This document shows positions 63,830-64,000 of a DNA stretch of 64,000 bases, piece by piece. The stretch spans positions 1-64,000 of the forward strand of contig NZ_JAPCIO010000004.1 in assembly GCF_025909975.1 (NCBI RefSeq), written 5' to 3'. The translations under genes were made by a program, and so were the position numbers. The notes under the pieces were generated by a model. The model made no database searches. It saw only the letters and a program-made list of their open reading frames with translations, and was not told where the DNA came from. Position 1 is the stretch's first letter, and every line of letters starts with the position of its first letter. The stretch comes from Flavobacterium lacisediminis (GTDB lineage: Bacteria > Bacteroidota > Bacteroidia > Flavobacteriales > Flavobacteriaceae).

Positions 63830-63898
63830 CAATAGGCAATAAGTTATAAGCAATAGGCGTAAAACGCATACAGCTTAAAGCTTAAGGCTTATGGCTAA
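63829..63898. repeat. Low-complexity word repeat
   Basis: Two word families follow one another: GGCAATAGGCAATAAG-type and GCTTAAAGCTTAAGGCTTATGGC-type (shortened here). It lies upstream of rng, with no coding frame. The last 100 bases of the window (63901-64000) are AT-rich with a weak A/T inverted repeat at about 63974-63999 and no gene seen. Confidence 0.6.
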
Positions 63899-64000
63899 TT
63901 GTAAGGATGGATTAAATAATAATTTTACAGGATTTTTCCCGATAATCAATGTTAAATTGATTGTTTTCAATGAACTTTTTTTTCTAAAAAAGAAAAAGTA

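Noticed and set aside
63974..63999. Terminator of a gene beyond the right edge
   Set aside because: An A/T-only imperfect repeat at the edge; the gene it would serve is not visible, so it is not listed as a feature.

Overview
The window is AT-rich chromosomal DNA from a member of the Bacteroidota, most likely Flavobacteriaceae and Flavobacterium-like. Supporting signs are type IX secretion (T9SS) C-terminal sorting domains of both type A and type B, promoters of the Bacteroidota form TTTG / TAnnTTTG in place of -35/-10 boxes, near absence of Shine-Dalgarno sequences, and lineage-typical families (DUF3078, DUF3109, a cysteine-poor L32, RNase E/G without a zinc-link). No mobile element, phage gene, CRISPR array or recognisable defence island is visible. 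Genes are densely packed, with many bidirectional hairpin terminators between convergent pairs and one tRNA.

Layout. 1-8.4 kb: end of an OmpA-type gene, an FtsX-type permease with rbfA, methylmalonyl-CoA epimerase, a CAT-anticodon tRNA, a tiny secreted protein, ribE, pdxA, then DUF177-rpmF-fabH-accB-accC (L32 plus start of fatty-acid synthesis). 8.4-14.3 kb: a small HExxH protein, an S9 peptidase and a T9SS-exported reprolysin-like metalloprotease with a recent FN3 duplication. 14.5-21 kb: a plus-strand run with a DAACS symporter, DedA, an FAD oxidoreductase, mtgA, an SDR and small or uncharacterised proteins. 21-31.6 kb (minus): queD, a previously unlisted 59-aa membrane ORF, an enoyl-CoA hydratase, a T9SS type B surface protein, a very large outer-membrane barrel, then GNAT-lysC-orphan. 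31.6-38.7 kb: fbp, TerB-like, HupE-like, dCMP deaminase, S41 protease, a lipoprotein, an FAD protein lacking its pyridine-nucleotide domain, MarC and DUF3109. 39-44.8 kb: nrdB-nrdA, two small genes and dgt. 44.9-51 kb: two consecutive T9SS type A proteins with PA domains, one an M36 metalloprotease. 51-64 kb: DUF3078 barrel, dxs, tadA divergent to it, an alpha-2-macroglobulin lipoprotein overlapping pbpC, and rng.

How the genes work together. Three themes recur. First, surface proteolysis and T9SS export (four clients, three of them protease-like or PA-domain proteins). Second, envelope building and protection (mtgA, PBP1C with alpha-2-macroglobulin, OmpA, the FtsX permease). Third, nucleotide-pool control (dCMP deaminase, class I ribonucleotide reductase and dGTPase within about 11 kb). 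No convincing new biological system was found. The best leads are the T9SS type B / giant barrel pair, paired palindromes upstream of nrdB, a perfect palindrome upstream of fabH, the overlapping dxs/tadA promoters that predict leaderless mRNAs, and the small hidden ORF translationally coupled to the enoyl-CoA hydratase.
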